From assembly GCA_964246745.1 (NCBI GenBank), contig CAXTRK010000006.1, forward strand, positions 71,654 through 135,653: DNA of 64,000 nt. Reading direction: 5' to 3'. The stretch is from Lichenicoccus sp964246745 (GTDB taxonomy: Bacteria; Pseudomonadota; Alphaproteobacteria; Acetobacterales; Acetobacteraceae). The notes under the pieces are model-generated. The model worked only from the letters and a program-made list of their open reading frames with translations, did not search any database and was not told the origin of the DNA. Both the position numbers and the translations under genes were made by a program. Positions 1 to 8,430 of this stretch are shown piece after piece (position 1 is the first letter of the stretch; every line of letters starts with the position of its first letter).

Positions 1-1900
1 GGGGCGCCGCACGCGGCCGGGCCGGAGCAAAATGCGGCGGCTCCATCGGTCTCGGCATGATCGGTCGTGCCATTGGCGGCGCCATCGGGGCGCGCAGGGG
101 CATCGGACGAGGAGCAGCGAAAGGCCTCGGCGCAAGCCGCGGTGCTATCGGCCGCGGCGGTTCGGGTCGGATCACCCGCGGCAGTGGCGCCATCGTCGCG
201 GCGGGGGGCGTCGGCCGCGGCGTCGCGAAAGCGCGCCCCGGCACCGGTCGGCGCGGGCCGATGCCGGGGCGGCCGACGACCTGCTGATGCGCGCGAAGCG
301 CCGGCATGGCGGGACCCGCCGGATGCGGGCCGACACCATGGACAGGCGACGGGCCGGGTGCTGTAACAATCGGCCGAGTCACTCTTACAGGCCCGCCCCT
401 GAATGGAACCCGGCCCGCAGGCAAGGCGCCTCGATGAGCAAGCGCGGGGTTGATCGCCGGCCCTGGCGCTTGCGGACGCGATGGTCCGCCGGCAATGCCC
501 AACCTCTGCGCGGCACGCGTCGTCACGCCGCGTGTCTCGCCGGTCGGACGGATCGGCAAAGCGCCGTGCATCGGCCGCAGCAAAGCGGCGTTGCGGAAGT
601 CTTGCCCCGCCGGACTGGCGATGCCGCGCGCGACGCGGCCAATCGGCTGCGATCGCGCCATTGCCGACACGGGAGCGATGGTCATGCCGTGCCGGTTGGC
701 GAAGCCATGATGCCCATCAGCGCCGCCCCATCGCAGTTCACGCCAGCCATTGCCGGGATTGAGCCTGCGAACATAGCGGCCGCCACCGCCATAGGGTGGA
801 CGATAGCGCTCGTGCGGGCCGAGCGGCACCCAGCCGACATCGCCGCGGCCGGAGCGCAGCGACGCGAGCAGCGCCCCCCCGGCCACACCCGCGACAGCGC
901 CCGCCACCACGAAATCGACCAGGGCCGGGGCATAGACGGGCGCCGACTCAACCGGTTCCCCCGCTTCCCCCGGCACCCAGCACCAGCGCTGATCGGTCTG
1001 CGCCCAGCGGCCATAATGGAACGGCGCGAAGCCCCATGGCGCGCTGTCCACCCAGGTCCAGCCCCATGGCTCGACATAGGCCCAGCTTCCGTCACGATAC
1101 GGCGCCCAATCGGATGAGACCTGCGGAAACCAGACCTCGCCATAATCAGGGTTGTCCTGCCAGGCGCCATACTGCCCGAGATCCTCGGCGCCAGTCATGC
1201 CCTGCACCGCGGGTGGTTCGGCGACCGGCACGCTGCTTCGCGCCAGCATTCTCGTCAGAAAAGCATCGTAGGAGGTGAGCGGTTCGACATCGCCTTCGAC
1301 ATCCTGGGTGCCTCTGGCGATCGCCATCTGACCCGCGTGGACGCGCAGCGCGAGGCTTCCGCTGGTGAGCTGTGCCGCCCCGCGAACCACCGCGACCTGG
1401 GTTGGCGTGTCGGCGTCGCCGGCAAGGATCTCGTATTCGCCGTCCGTCGCGATCTGCACGGCGCCGTGCGGCGTGTTGATGGTGAATGTCTCCGCCGGGG
1501 GAAGTTGCCGCAGGTCGAGGAACACGTCCCCTTGCGGCTCGGTCGCGACCAGGCTCCGTTCGTCGAGCGTTGCGAGATCCAGCTCGGTTTGCGGCGCGAG
1601 CGTGAGCACACTCGAGCCGATCTCGATGTCGGCCTGCGCCTGCGGCTGCGTCCACAGCGCGTCGCCCGAGGTGAATGGAAAGTTCAGCACCGCAGGGGTC
1701 CACTGGGTCGCGTCGGGACCATGCGAGGACACATCGCCGGAGAGAAGCGAGAGGCGGCCGACCAGGGCCGGCGGATCGGCGGCGGCCGAGCCGGTCGCGT
1801 CCTGGGCTCTCGACGATCCGGCGGGCACGACCGCCGCCACTGCCAAGCTTGTCGCCGCCAGCCATGCCGTCAACCTGAAGCCGGTTCGGGTCGCCGCCAT
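1..1900 (-). CDS. FecR/DUF6600-type secreted protein with proline-rich tail (3' end beyond the window)
   Basis: The frame is open from an ATG at 1900 down to position 1, so at least 633 residues are present and the stop codon lies outside. The first 30 or so residues form a signal peptide (hydrophobic core followed by SSRAQD). Residues about 50-230 resemble a FecR-type domain (LWTQPQAQADIEIG; FTINTPHGAVQIATDGEY). Around residues 270-300 lies the Trp/Gly-rich block YVEPWGWTWVDSAPWGFAP, typical of DUF6600 proteins. From about residue 470 the chain is dominated by Pro, Arg and Ala with little complexity and probably forms an extended tail. A periplasmic or envelope location is inferred. The biochemical role is unknown. 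Confidence is high that it is a gene and moderate for the family. Confidence 0.8.
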   Translation of the reverse strand, partial: MAATRTGFRLTAWLAATSLAVAAVVPAGSSRAQDATGSAAADPPALVGRLSLLSGDVSSHGPDATQWTPAVLNFPFTSGDALWTQPQAQADIEIGSSVLTLAPQTELDLATLDERSLVATEPQGDVFLDLRQLPPAETFTINTPHGAVQIATDGEYEILAGDADTPTQVAVVRGAAQLTSGSLALRVHAGQMAIARGTQDVEGDVEPLTSYDAFLTRMLARSSVPVAEPPAVQGMTGAEDLGQYGAWQDNPDYGEVWFPQVSSDWAPYRDGSWAYVEPWGWTWVDSAPWGFAPFHYGRWAQTDQRWCWVPGEAGEPVESAPVYAPALVDFVVAGAVAGVAGGALLASLRSGRGDVGWVPLGPHERYRPPYGGGGRYVRRLNPGNGWRELRWGGADGHHGFANRHGMTIAPVSAMARSQPIGRVARGIASPAGQDFRNAALLRPMHGALPIRPTGETRGVTTRAAQRLGIAGGPSRPQAPGPAINPALAHRGALPAGRVPFRGGPVRVTRPIVTAPGPSPVHGVGPHPAGPAMPALRAHQQVVGRPGIGPRRPVPGRAFATPRPTPPAATMAPLPRVIRPEPPRPIAPRLAPRPFAAPRPMPLRAPMAPPMARPIMPRPMEPPHFAPARPRAAP

Positions 1901-1966
1901 CTTCCGTTCCCTATCCACCGTCAGGTCGGGCTATCAGTGGGGAATTACGGTCATTCGATGGCGAAC

Positions 1967-2203
1967 TTAGTGGCTCTTGCCGCGCCCGGTCCGCTGCTGC
2001 AATGCATCGATCCGCTTCGAGGCTTCCGCCTTGCTCAACGACTCGTCGAACGGCTCGCCAGCTTCTCCGCACAGGGTCTTGAGGTAGGAGGCCTGTGCGC
2101 CGGTCATGCTTTCCTCGCCGGTGGTCCAGTCATCCGGGTTCTTCTCGGTGTTCGACGGCAACGCCTGCTCGTCCACCGGCTTGGTCTCGTCTTGTGTGCT
2201 CAT
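1967..2203 (-). CDS. DUF3072 domain protein, 78 aa
   Basis: A small acidic protein that starts MSTQDETKPVDEQ. It carries the DUF3072 signature: a DDWTTGEESMTGAQASYL segment, then LSKAEASKRIDALQQRTGRG near the C-terminus. In family members this stretch forms a short helical module resembling an SAP-like fold, and the function is not established. The ATG at 2203 was chosen because the family begins close to this point; the frame stays open upstream but without family-like sequence. It lies 56 bp downstream of comM on the same strand and may share its transcript. Confidence 0.8.
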   Translation of the reverse strand: MSTQDETKPVDEQALPSNTEKNPDDWTTGEESMTGAQASYLKTLCGEAGEPFDESLSKAEASKRIDALQQRTGRGKSH

Positions 2204-2259
2204 GATGGCGACAACGCAGCCGTTCTTGTTTGGTTCCAAAGTTTGATTGTCATGCCCGT

Positions 2260-3753
2260 TCAGCTCTTGCCTGGCACGCGATGACGATAGCTGAGCGCTT
2301 CCGCCACATGCGCGCGCGACACACATGCGGCGCCCTCGAGGTCGGCAATGGTGCGCGAGACACGCACCATCCGTGTGAAGCCGCGGCCGGACAGCCGCAG
2401 CCGATCCGACGCCTGCTCCGCGAGGGCCAACGCGTCCTCGGCAAGCTGCATATGCTCGACCGTCGACTCGGCATTGCTGAGGCCGTGCTGCCGTGCGTGC
2501 TGGCGCGAGCGGCTCTCGGCAATCCGGGCGCCGACCGCACGACTGCACTCGCCTTTTGGCGTGCGCGCGATCTCGCCCGCGGAGACCGGCTGCACCTGCA
2601 CGCACAGGTCGATCCGGTCGAGCATCGGGCCGCTGATCCTGCCGAGATAATCCTCGCCGCATTTCGGCGCCCGGCCGCATTCGCGCGAGGCGTCGCCAAG
2701 ATGGCCGCAGCGGCAGGGATTCATCGCGGCGACGAGCTGGAACCGCGCCGGGTAGGTCACGTGCGCCGCGGCGCGCGCCACTGTGGTGCGGCCGGTCTCG
2801 ATCGGCGCGCGAAGGGCTTCCAGTGACTGCCGCGGCAGCTCCGGCATCTCGTCGAGGAACAGCACGCCGCGATGCGCGAGGCTGACTTCGCCGGGCTTGG
2901 CGCGCGGGCCGCCGCCGATGATCGCGGCCATGCTCGCCGAATGGTGCGGCTCGCGGAACGGCGGACGCGTCACCAGCTTGCCGTCGCGCAGCAGCCCCGC
3001 GACGCTATGGATGGCGCTGACTTCCAGGGCCTCCGACGCGGAGAGATCAGGCAGCAGCCCGGGAAGGCGCGCGGCCAGCATGGATTTTCCGGCGCCGGGT
3101 GGCCCGACCAGCATGAGGCTGTGGCCACCCGCGGCGCTGATCTCGAGCGCCCGTTTGGCGGTCTCCATGCCGCGCACATCGGCCAGGTCAAGCGCGTGCG
3201 ACGGCTCGGCGAGGCCCGGCAGCGCGGGCGGGGTCAGCACCTGAATGCCGCGAAAATGGTTCATCAGCGATAGCAGATCCGGCGCCGCCAGGACCTCGAT
3301 CTCGCCTCCCCACGCCGCCTCGCCGCCCTGCTCGGCGGCGCAGATCAGGCCAAGCCCTTCCGCGCTGGCGCCGAGTGCGGCCGGCAGCACCCCGCTCACC
3401 GGATTGATCCGGCCGTCGAGGGACAGCTCGCCGAGTGCGGCGTAGCCGGCGACCTCGTCGCGCGGCAGCACTTCCATCGCGGCGAGCACGGCGAGCGCGA
3501 TCGCGAGATCGAAATGGCTGCCTTCCTTCTGCAGGTCGGCCGGCGCCAGATTGACCAGGATGCGTTTCGGCGGCAGCGACAGGCTCATCGCCGTGAGCGC
3601 CGCTCGCACCCGCTCCCGCGCCTCGCCCACCGCCTTGTCGGCAAGGCCCACGATCAGGAAGGCCGGCAGGCCGTTGGAGATCTGCACCTGCACTTCCACG
3701 GGCACTGCCTCGATCCCGGAGAAAGCGAAGCTGCGGACGCGTGCGATCACCAT
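2260..3753 (-). CDS. comM: YifB/ComM family Mg-chelatase-like AAA+ ATPase
   Basis: 497 residues, the usual length for the ComM/YifB family. The N-terminal third (about 1-170) is the ribosomal-S5/Lon-like domain (GLADKAVGEARERVR; KRILVNLAPADLQKEG). The AAA+ module has Walker A GPPGAGKS at residues 217-224 and Walker B VLFLDEMPEL near 300. A C-terminal Mg-chelatase helical domain follows (SGRGFTRMVRVSRTIADLEG). In naturally transformable bacteria ComM is a hexameric helicase that promotes branch migration during integration of incoming DNA. Whether this organism is competent cannot be judged from the window. It is well conserved with no missing motifs. Confidence 0.95.
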   Translation of the reverse strand: MVIARVRSFAFSGIEAVPVEVQVQISNGLPAFLIVGLADKAVGEARERVRAALTAMSLSLPPKRILVNLAPADLQKEGSHFDLAIALAVLAAMEVLPRDEVAGYAALGELSLDGRINPVSGVLPAALGASAEGLGLICAAEQGGEAAWGGEIEVLAAPDLLSLMNHFRGIQVLTPPALPGLAEPSHALDLADVRGMETAKRALEISAAGGHSLMLVGPPGAGKSMLAARLPGLLPDLSASEALEVSAIHSVAGLLRDGKLVTRPPFREPHHSASMAAIIGGGPRAKPGEVSLAHRGVLFLDEMPELPRQSLEALRAPIETGRTTVARAAAHVTYPARFQLVAAMNPCRCGHLGDASRECGRAPKCGEDYLGRISGPMLDRIDLCVQVQPVSAGEIARTPKGECSRAVGARIAESRSRQHARQHGLSNAESTVEHMQLAEDALALAEQASDRLRLSGRGFTRMVRVSRTIADLEGAACVSRAHVAEALSYRHRVPGKS

Positions 3754-3777
3754 GCGCGTCAGTGTCGACGTGGAAGA

Positions 3778-4632
3778 TTAAGAAACCTTTGATGCCGGAT
3801 TGCCGCCCGTGGCCAGCACGCGCGACATCGCCTCGGCCATGGAGGTCGGGATCAGGATGGTGGCGCCGCGATCCTTGTTCATCTCATAGATGCGGTTGAT
3901 TTGCAGGATCTGCAGCGCGGTGGGGCTGCGGTCGTAGGTGCGGGACGCCTCCTCCAGCTCGATGGCGACCAGCCGCTCCGCCGATGCCAGGGTCACGCGC
4001 GCGGACTTCTCCCGCTCGGCCTGCGCCTGCCGGCTCATCGCGTCCTGCAGGCTCGGCGGCAGCGTCACGTCGCGTATCTCGACCGCCTGGACCGACACGC
4101 CCCAGGCGGCGGTCTTGCCCGCAATCGCCTCGCGCAGCCAGTCGTCGATACGTCTGCGGTCTTCCAGCAGCACGCCGAGATCGCTGGCGCCGATGACCTC
4201 GCGCAGACTGGTCTGCGACACCAGCGACACCGCGCTCGCGTAATCGCGGAGCGCTGTGATCGCCTGGCGCGGGTCGTGCACCTTCCAGAACACGATCGCA
4301 TCCACGTCGACCGGGCTGGTGTCGCGGGTGAGCGTCTTCTCGGTGGCAATCGACGTCGTCTGGATGCGCAGATCGACCACCCCGGCGACGCTGTCGATGA
4401 CAGGAATGATCAGGAACAGTCCCGGACCGCGAACGCCGCGCAGCTTGCCGGCGCGCAGCACCACGGCACGTTCCCATTCGCGCGTCATGCGCAGCGAGGC
4501 CGGCAGCAGCACGGCGAGAACCACCAGGATCGCCGGCGACACCAGATGATGCAGCAGCACGAAGTCGGCGGCGGCGGCGGCGAGGAGACAGGCCGCCGCG
4601 AGGGCCGCGATCGCGTTCGGCGGCCGGTTCAT
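3778..4632 (-). CDS. Slipin / stomatin-like SPFH membrane protein
   Basis: 284 residues. Two hydrophobic stretches lie at residues 8-45, followed by an SPFH/band-7 domain: REWERAVVLRAGKLRGVRGPGLFLIIP, then VDLRIQTTSIATEKTLTRDTSPVDVDAIVFW, and the coiled-coil-prone segment around RQAQAEREKSARVTLASAERL. Bacterial slipins form membrane-bound oligomeric scaffolds and often pair with an NfeD protease; no nfeD is present here. The gene ends 25 bp after the comM start region and precedes comM on the same strand. Family assignment is secure, physiological role unknown. Confidence 0.9.
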   Translation of the reverse strand: MNRPPNAIAALAAACLLAAAAADFVLLHHLVSPAILVVLAVLLPASLRMTREWERAVVLRAGKLRGVRGPGLFLIIPVIDSVAGVVDLRIQTTSIATEKTLTRDTSPVDVDAIVFWKVHDPRQAITALRDYASAVSLVSQTSLREVIGASDLGVLLEDRRRIDDWLREAIAGKTAAWGVSVQAVEIRDVTLPPSLQDAMSRQAQAEREKSARVTLASAERLVAIELEEASRTYDRSPTALQILQINRIYEMNKDRGATILIPTSMAEAMSRVLATGGNPASKVS

Positions 4633-4647
4633 GGCACGGGTGCTAAA

Positions 4648-5265
4648 TCAGGTTCCGCTGAAACCGAGAAAACCGACGTCAGGCTTGGGCGTGCCGCCAT
4701 GGACCGCGAGCGCGCTGTAGGATGCCTGCTGAACCCGATCCTTTTCGTGCGCGTCGTGGGCGTGGACGGAAAGCTGGCCCAGCTTTGGCGCGGCGACGCT
4801 CGCGGTCGCCACGTCGGCGCCTTGCGGCGCGTCGGTGTTGCGCATCGACAGCAACAGGAAGGTGATATCGTTGCGGCTGAGATCGACCGACATGTCGATC
4901 GGTGTCTGGCCGAGCACGTTGGTGGCCTGCAGGTTTGCGCCCCTGGAAAGCGCGTCCCGTGCCGCCGTCAGGTCACCACGGTCGATGGCATCGAACAGCG
5001 CCGCGTTCGGGTTCATGTCCAGCGCGGCGTGGGTGCTGGGTTCGTCCGGATCGCTCGGCACCGCTCCCGGCAGCGCCGGCGGCGGCGCGTTGGCGGCGGC
5101 GTTGGCCTTGGCCTCGGCGGATTCGGCGTTATCGTCGCCGCCGCCACCGCCGCCATGACCGCCCCCGACACTGAGCTGGGCGTGGGCGGCGTGCACCGGC
5201 AGGCAGGAGAGGGCGGCGAGCGAGAGGCATGCGAGCGTCACTTGAAGCGCACGGAACGAAATCAT
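4648..5265 (-). CDS. Secreted ankyrin-repeat protein, 205 aa
   Basis: The ATG at 5265 gives a clear Sec signal peptide (FRALQVTLACLSLAALSCLPVHAAHAQ). After it come a Gly/His-rich stretch and an Ala/Pro linker. One and a half ankyrin repeats follow around residues 95-150 (NAALFDAIDRGDLTAARDAL, then GANLQATNVLGQTPIDMSVD). Ankyrin repeats mediate protein-protein contacts; the export signal suggests a periplasmic scaffold, which is inference. It is immediately upstream of the slipin gene (15 bp gap, same strand), so the two are probably co-transcribed. Confidence 0.8.
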   Translation of the reverse strand: MISFRALQVTLACLSLAALSCLPVHAAHAQLSVGGGHGGGGGGDDNAESAEAKANAAANAPPPALPGAVPSDPDEPSTHAALDMNPNAALFDAIDRGDLTAARDALSRGANLQATNVLGQTPIDMSVDLSRNDITFLLLSMRNTDAPQGADVATASVAAPKLGQLSVHAHDAHEKDRVQQASYSALAVHGGTPKPDVGFLGFSGT

Positions 5266-5368
5266 CGACGAGTCTCGGCGTGTCTGATCATGGCCGCGCA
5301 TCAATACGGCAGGCGCGCGACGATGGCGATCAAAATTGCGGCTTTGGCGCTGTTTCGATAGCCGCCGA

Positions 5369-5950
5369 ATGATCGGACGGACCATCGACGAGAACTGGTT
5401 GCGGCGGCGCCTGGCCGGACTGCTTCCGGTTCATGCGGCGGTGCGGCGGCCCGCGGGAGGCGCCGTGCGGGAGGCGGCGGTGCTGGTGCCGATCGTGCTG
5501 CTTCCGTCCCCGGTGGTGCTGCTGACGCGCCGCTCGTCGCTGCTCAGAACCCATTCCGGCCAGGTGAGCTTTCCCGGCGGCAGGCCGGACCCTGCCGACG
5601 CGGGCCTTGCCGCCACCGCCTTGCGCGAGGCGCGCGAAGAGATCGGTCTTGATCCGCGCGAGGTGGCGCTCCTGGGGCAGTTGCCGGCGCAGCCTACCTT
5701 CAGCAGCAACTTCCTGATCGCGCCGTTCGTGGGACTGCTCTCCGCCGAGGCGCGCTGGACGGCGGCGCCAGATGAGGTGGATGCGATCTTCGGCCTGGAT
5801 CTGCGCGTGCTGCTCGACCCCGAGGCGCCGCGCCGCATCGAGGATGGGCTGCGTCGCGGCGCCTGGTCGTGGCCGCATCCGGACCATGACATCTGGGGGG
5901 CGACGGCGGCGATCCTGGTGCGGCTCGCGAAGCTGTTGCGCGCGGCATAG
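5369..5950 (+). CDS. CoA pyrophosphatase-type NUDIX hydrolase
   Basis: 193 residues from the ATG at 5369; an upstream TTG at 5336 in frame is less likely. It contains the family extension LRTHSGQVSFPGG immediately before the Nudix box, which reads GGRPDPADAGLAATALREAR followed by EEIGL and matches the GX5EX7REUXEEXGU pattern. This combination marks the YeaB/NudL group that hydrolyses CoA and its derivatives to 4'-phosphopantetheine and 3',5'-ADP. It is divergent from the ankyrin gene and 30 bp upstream of hglS, so it may be co-transcribed with it. Substrate is inferred from the family motif. Confidence 0.88.
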   Translation: MIGRTIDENWLRRRLAGLLPVHAAVRRPAGGAVREAAVLVPIVLLPSPVVLLTRRSSLLRTHSGQVSFPGGRPDPADAGLAATALREAREEIGLDPREVALLGQLPAQPTFSSNFLIAPFVGLLSAEARWTAAPDEVDAIFGLDLRVLLDPEAPRRIEDGLRRGAWSWPHPDHDIWGATAAILVRLAKLLRAA

Positions 5951-5980
5951 AGTGCGCCAAAAGGGGGAGGAGGTGTTGCC

Positions 5981-7252
5981 ATGCAGTCCGACGCGATACG
6001 GGCGCTGTTTGCGCAGGCGATGTCGGCGATGTATCGCGCCGAGGTGCCGCAATACGGCACGCTGCTGGATCTGACCGCCGCGATCAACCGCGACGTGTTG
6101 CGCGAGGACCCGGCCCTGTCGGCCGCGATCGGCGGCATACGCGGCCGCGAGCGGCTCGATCAGGAGCGGCACGGCGCGATACGCCTTGGCACCGCGGCCG
6201 AGCTGGGTCTGATGCGACGGTTGTTTGCAGTGCTCGGCATGGTTCCCGTCGGCTACTACGATCTCTCTCCAGCCGGGGTGCCGGTGCATTCGACCGCGTT
6301 CCGTGCGACCGATCCGTCCGCGCTGCGCCGCAGCCCGTTCCGGCTGTTCACCTCGCTGCTGCGGCTCGACCTGATCGCCGACCGCGCGCTGCGTGCGCAG
6401 GCGGAGGACATCCTCAAGCGCCGGACCATCGTCACCTCCCGCGCCCTGGCATTGATCGAGACGTTCGAGCTGGAAGGTCGGCTGACCGAGGCGCAGGCCA
6501 CGGAATTCGTGGGAGAGGCGTTGCACAGCTTCCGCTGGCATCCTGAAGCCATGGTTGATCAGGCGACCTACGAGGCGCTGCGCTCGGCGCACCCGCTGCT
6601 TGCCGACATCGTCTGCTTCAAGGGGCCGCATATCAATCACCTGACCCCGCGCGTGCTCGACATCGATCAGGCGCAGGCGGCGATGCGGCGCTACGGGCTC
6701 GAGGCAAAGCCGCAGATCGAGGGGCCGCCGTGCCGAAGCTGTCCGATCCTGCTGCGTCAGACCAGTTTCAAGGCGCTTGCCGAGCCGGTCCGCTTCGGCA
6801 GCGCCGAGGGCAGCCATACCGCGCGCTTCGGCGAGATCGAGCAGCGTGGCGCGGCACTCACGCCGGCCGGCCGGGCGCTCTATGACCAGCTTCTCGCCAC
6901 CGGCGATCCGCGCGCATTCGACAGCTTCCCGGACGATCACGAGAGCCTGCGGCGCCAGAACCTGGCGTTCTACCGTTATGAAGCGGTCGCCGATGTGCCG
7001 CTCGGGGCACAAAGCCTGGAAGAGGCGCTGCGCGCCGGCTCGGTGCGCGCCGAGCCGATCCTCTACGAGGACTTCCTGCCGGTCAGCGCCGCCGGAATTT
7101 TCCGCTCGAACCTGTCGGGCGGCCCCGCCGCACGGACAGACGGGTCGCCGCGCCAGACTCTGCTGGAGGAGGCGCTTGGCTGTGCGGTGCTCGACCCGTT
7201 CGCGCTCTATGCGCAGCAAAGCGAAGCGTCGGCGTCAGCAATCGCGTTGTGA
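5981..7252 (+). CDS. hglS: 2-oxoadipate dioxygenase/decarboxylase (DUF1338, HglS/YdcJ family)
   Basis: 423 residues with a strong Shine-Dalgarno (GGGGGAGGAGG) about 7 bases before the ATG. It matches the HglS/YdcJ family along its length: RHGAIRLGTAAELGLMRRLF near residue 65, LLADIVCFKGPHINHLTPR near 215, and a C-terminal metal-site region with YEDFLPVSAAGIF. HglS is an Fe(II)-dependent enzyme of the VOC fold that converts 2-oxoadipate to D-2-hydroxyglutarate in the D-lysine/aminoadipate route. An ALDH7-family dehydrogenase and an amino-acid permease about 4-7 kb downstream fit the same pathway. Identity of the individual iron ligands was not verified here. Confidence 0.88.
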   Translation: MQSDAIRALFAQAMSAMYRAEVPQYGTLLDLTAAINRDVLREDPALSAAIGGIRGRERLDQERHGAIRLGTAAELGLMRRLFAVLGMVPVGYYDLSPAGVPVHSTAFRATDPSALRRSPFRLFTSLLRLDLIADRALRAQAEDILKRRTIVTSRALALIETFELEGRLTEAQATEFVGEALHSFRWHPEAMVDQATYEALRSAHPLLADIVCFKGPHINHLTPRVLDIDQAQAAMRRYGLEAKPQIEGPPCRSCPILLRQTSFKALAEPVRFGSAEGSHTARFGEIEQRGAALTPAGRALYDQLLATGDPRAFDSFPDDHESLRRQNLAFYRYEAVADVPLGAQSLEEALRAGSVRAEPILYEDFLPVSAAGIFRSNLSGGPAARTDGSPRQTLLEEALGCAVLDPFALYAQQSEASASAIAL

Positions 7253-7416
7253 GACCATGGCGTTCCGGCATGAAGAAAAACGCTCTCGCCAAGAAGTGAA
7301 CACGATAATGTCCGCCTCGAAAAAACTTGAAGTGCCTTCTTTTCATGAGTCACTAAGTGTCGTCAGCCGGATCGGCAATGCATGTGTTTCGGTAATACAA
7401 TGGAAAGTGCTCACTA
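7253..7416. other. Relatively AT-rich leader before the ATP-grasp operon
   Basis: 164 bp with lower GC than its surroundings, between hglS and the first operon gene. No gene or convincing terminator was seen; a promoter for the downstream operon is plausible but no clear -35/-10 pair was identified. Confidence 0.4.
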
Positions 7417-8430
7417 GTGTCCGTCCAGGCTACCGCAATTACAAAAAACTGGTCGACTGTCACACAAATTCAGACGTCAACGCAGGTTTTGCCGTCGCAT
7501 CGCTCCGCAACACTGCCTTATCCGCCGCCTTTGTCCGCGCGCCGTCGGGCATTTCAATCCTTGCTCGCGCTGATGCCGCCCCTCGAACAGGCGCACCATC
7601 GTGCGCGTCTGATCCGCAAGATGCGTCGGGAACTCGGCTACACGCCGGATCTGCGCGCGCCGCGCAGCTTCAATGAGCGGGTGGCCTGGAAGATTTTGCA
7701 CGACCGCAACCCGCTCATTCCGCTGACCACCGACAAGGTCGCGGTGCGCGGGTTCGTGGCCGCCCGGATCGGGCCGGACAGCTTGATTCCGCTGCATGGC
7801 GTCTGGACGCATCCTTCGGAAATCCCGTGGAACACGTTGCCCGATCGCTTCGTCGTCAAGGCGAACCATGGTTGCGGCTATAATCTCATCGTCACCGACA
7901 AGGCGTCGGTGCGGCGCGAGGACGCGGCCCACCTGTTCAAGGCATGGCTTGGCCGCAGCTACTACCGGGAGACCGGCGAATGGGGCTACCGCGACATCGC
8001 TCCAAGGCTGCTGGTGGAAGACCTGCTCGTCGGCGGCAACGGCTCGGTGCCGGAGGATTACAAGCTCTACTGCTTCGGCGGCCGGCCGCACTTGCTCCAG
8101 GTGCATCTCGACCGCTTCAGCAATCACCGTTTCCTCTGGTACGATCCGCACACCCTGGCGCCGCTGGCGATGGGAAAGACGCGTCATGAGGACGTCCCCG
8201 GGTTTGCGCCGCCCGCGGCAGCGCTCCGCCTCGCCGCTCTGGCCGCACGTCTCGCCGTCGGCTTTGACGCGGTCCGCGTCGATTTCTACCTGTCTGGTGG
8301 CCAACCGTATTTCGGCGAGCTCACGCACTATCCAGGCGGAGCGGTGGTCTCGCTCGGCAGCCCGGAGTTGGACCATCGGATCGGTGAACTCTGGCGCCAG
8401 CACGACGCCCGCGTCGCGACCCGATCCTGA
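7417..8430 (+). CDS. TupA-like ATP-grasp protein (copy 1)
   Basis: Up to 337 residues. The body matches ATP-grasp proteins of the TupA type: SFNERVAWKILHDRNPLIPLTTDK, then RFVVKANHGCGYNLIV (nucleotide-binding strand with the Lys), ILVEDLL-like PRLLVEDLLVG, DYKLYCFGGRPHLLQVHLDR, and VRVDFYLSGGQPYFGELT near the end (metal-binding Glu). Such proteins sit in polysaccharide or amide-bond-forming clusters. The start is uncertain: the GTG at 7417 adds a Ser/Thr-rich leader unlike the family, and an ATG at 7573 is also in frame. It opens a four-gene operon and overlaps the next gene by one base. A second paralogue lies at 23589-24557. Confidence 0.8.
   Translation: MSVQATAITKNWSTVTQIQTSTQVLPSHRSATLPYPPPLSARRRAFQSLLALMPPLEQAHHRARLIRKMRRELGYTPDLRAPRSFNERVAWKILHDRNPLIPLTTDKVAVRGFVAARIGPDSLIPLHGVWTHPSEIPWNTLPDRFVVKANHGCGYNLIVTDKASVRREDAAHLFKAWLGRSYYRETGEWGYRDIAPRLLVEDLLVGGNGSVPEDYKLYCFGGRPHLLQVHLDRFSNHRFLWYDPHTLAPLAMGKTRHEDVPGFAPPAAALRLAALAARLAVGFDAVRVDFYLSGGQPYFGELTHYPGGAVVSLGSPELDHRIGELWRQHDARVATRS

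Noticed and set aside
5330..7219. A 629-codon minus-strand frame opposite the NUDIX and hglS genes
   Set aside because: It is the antisense shadow of two well-supported genes with clear motifs and ribosome-binding sites.
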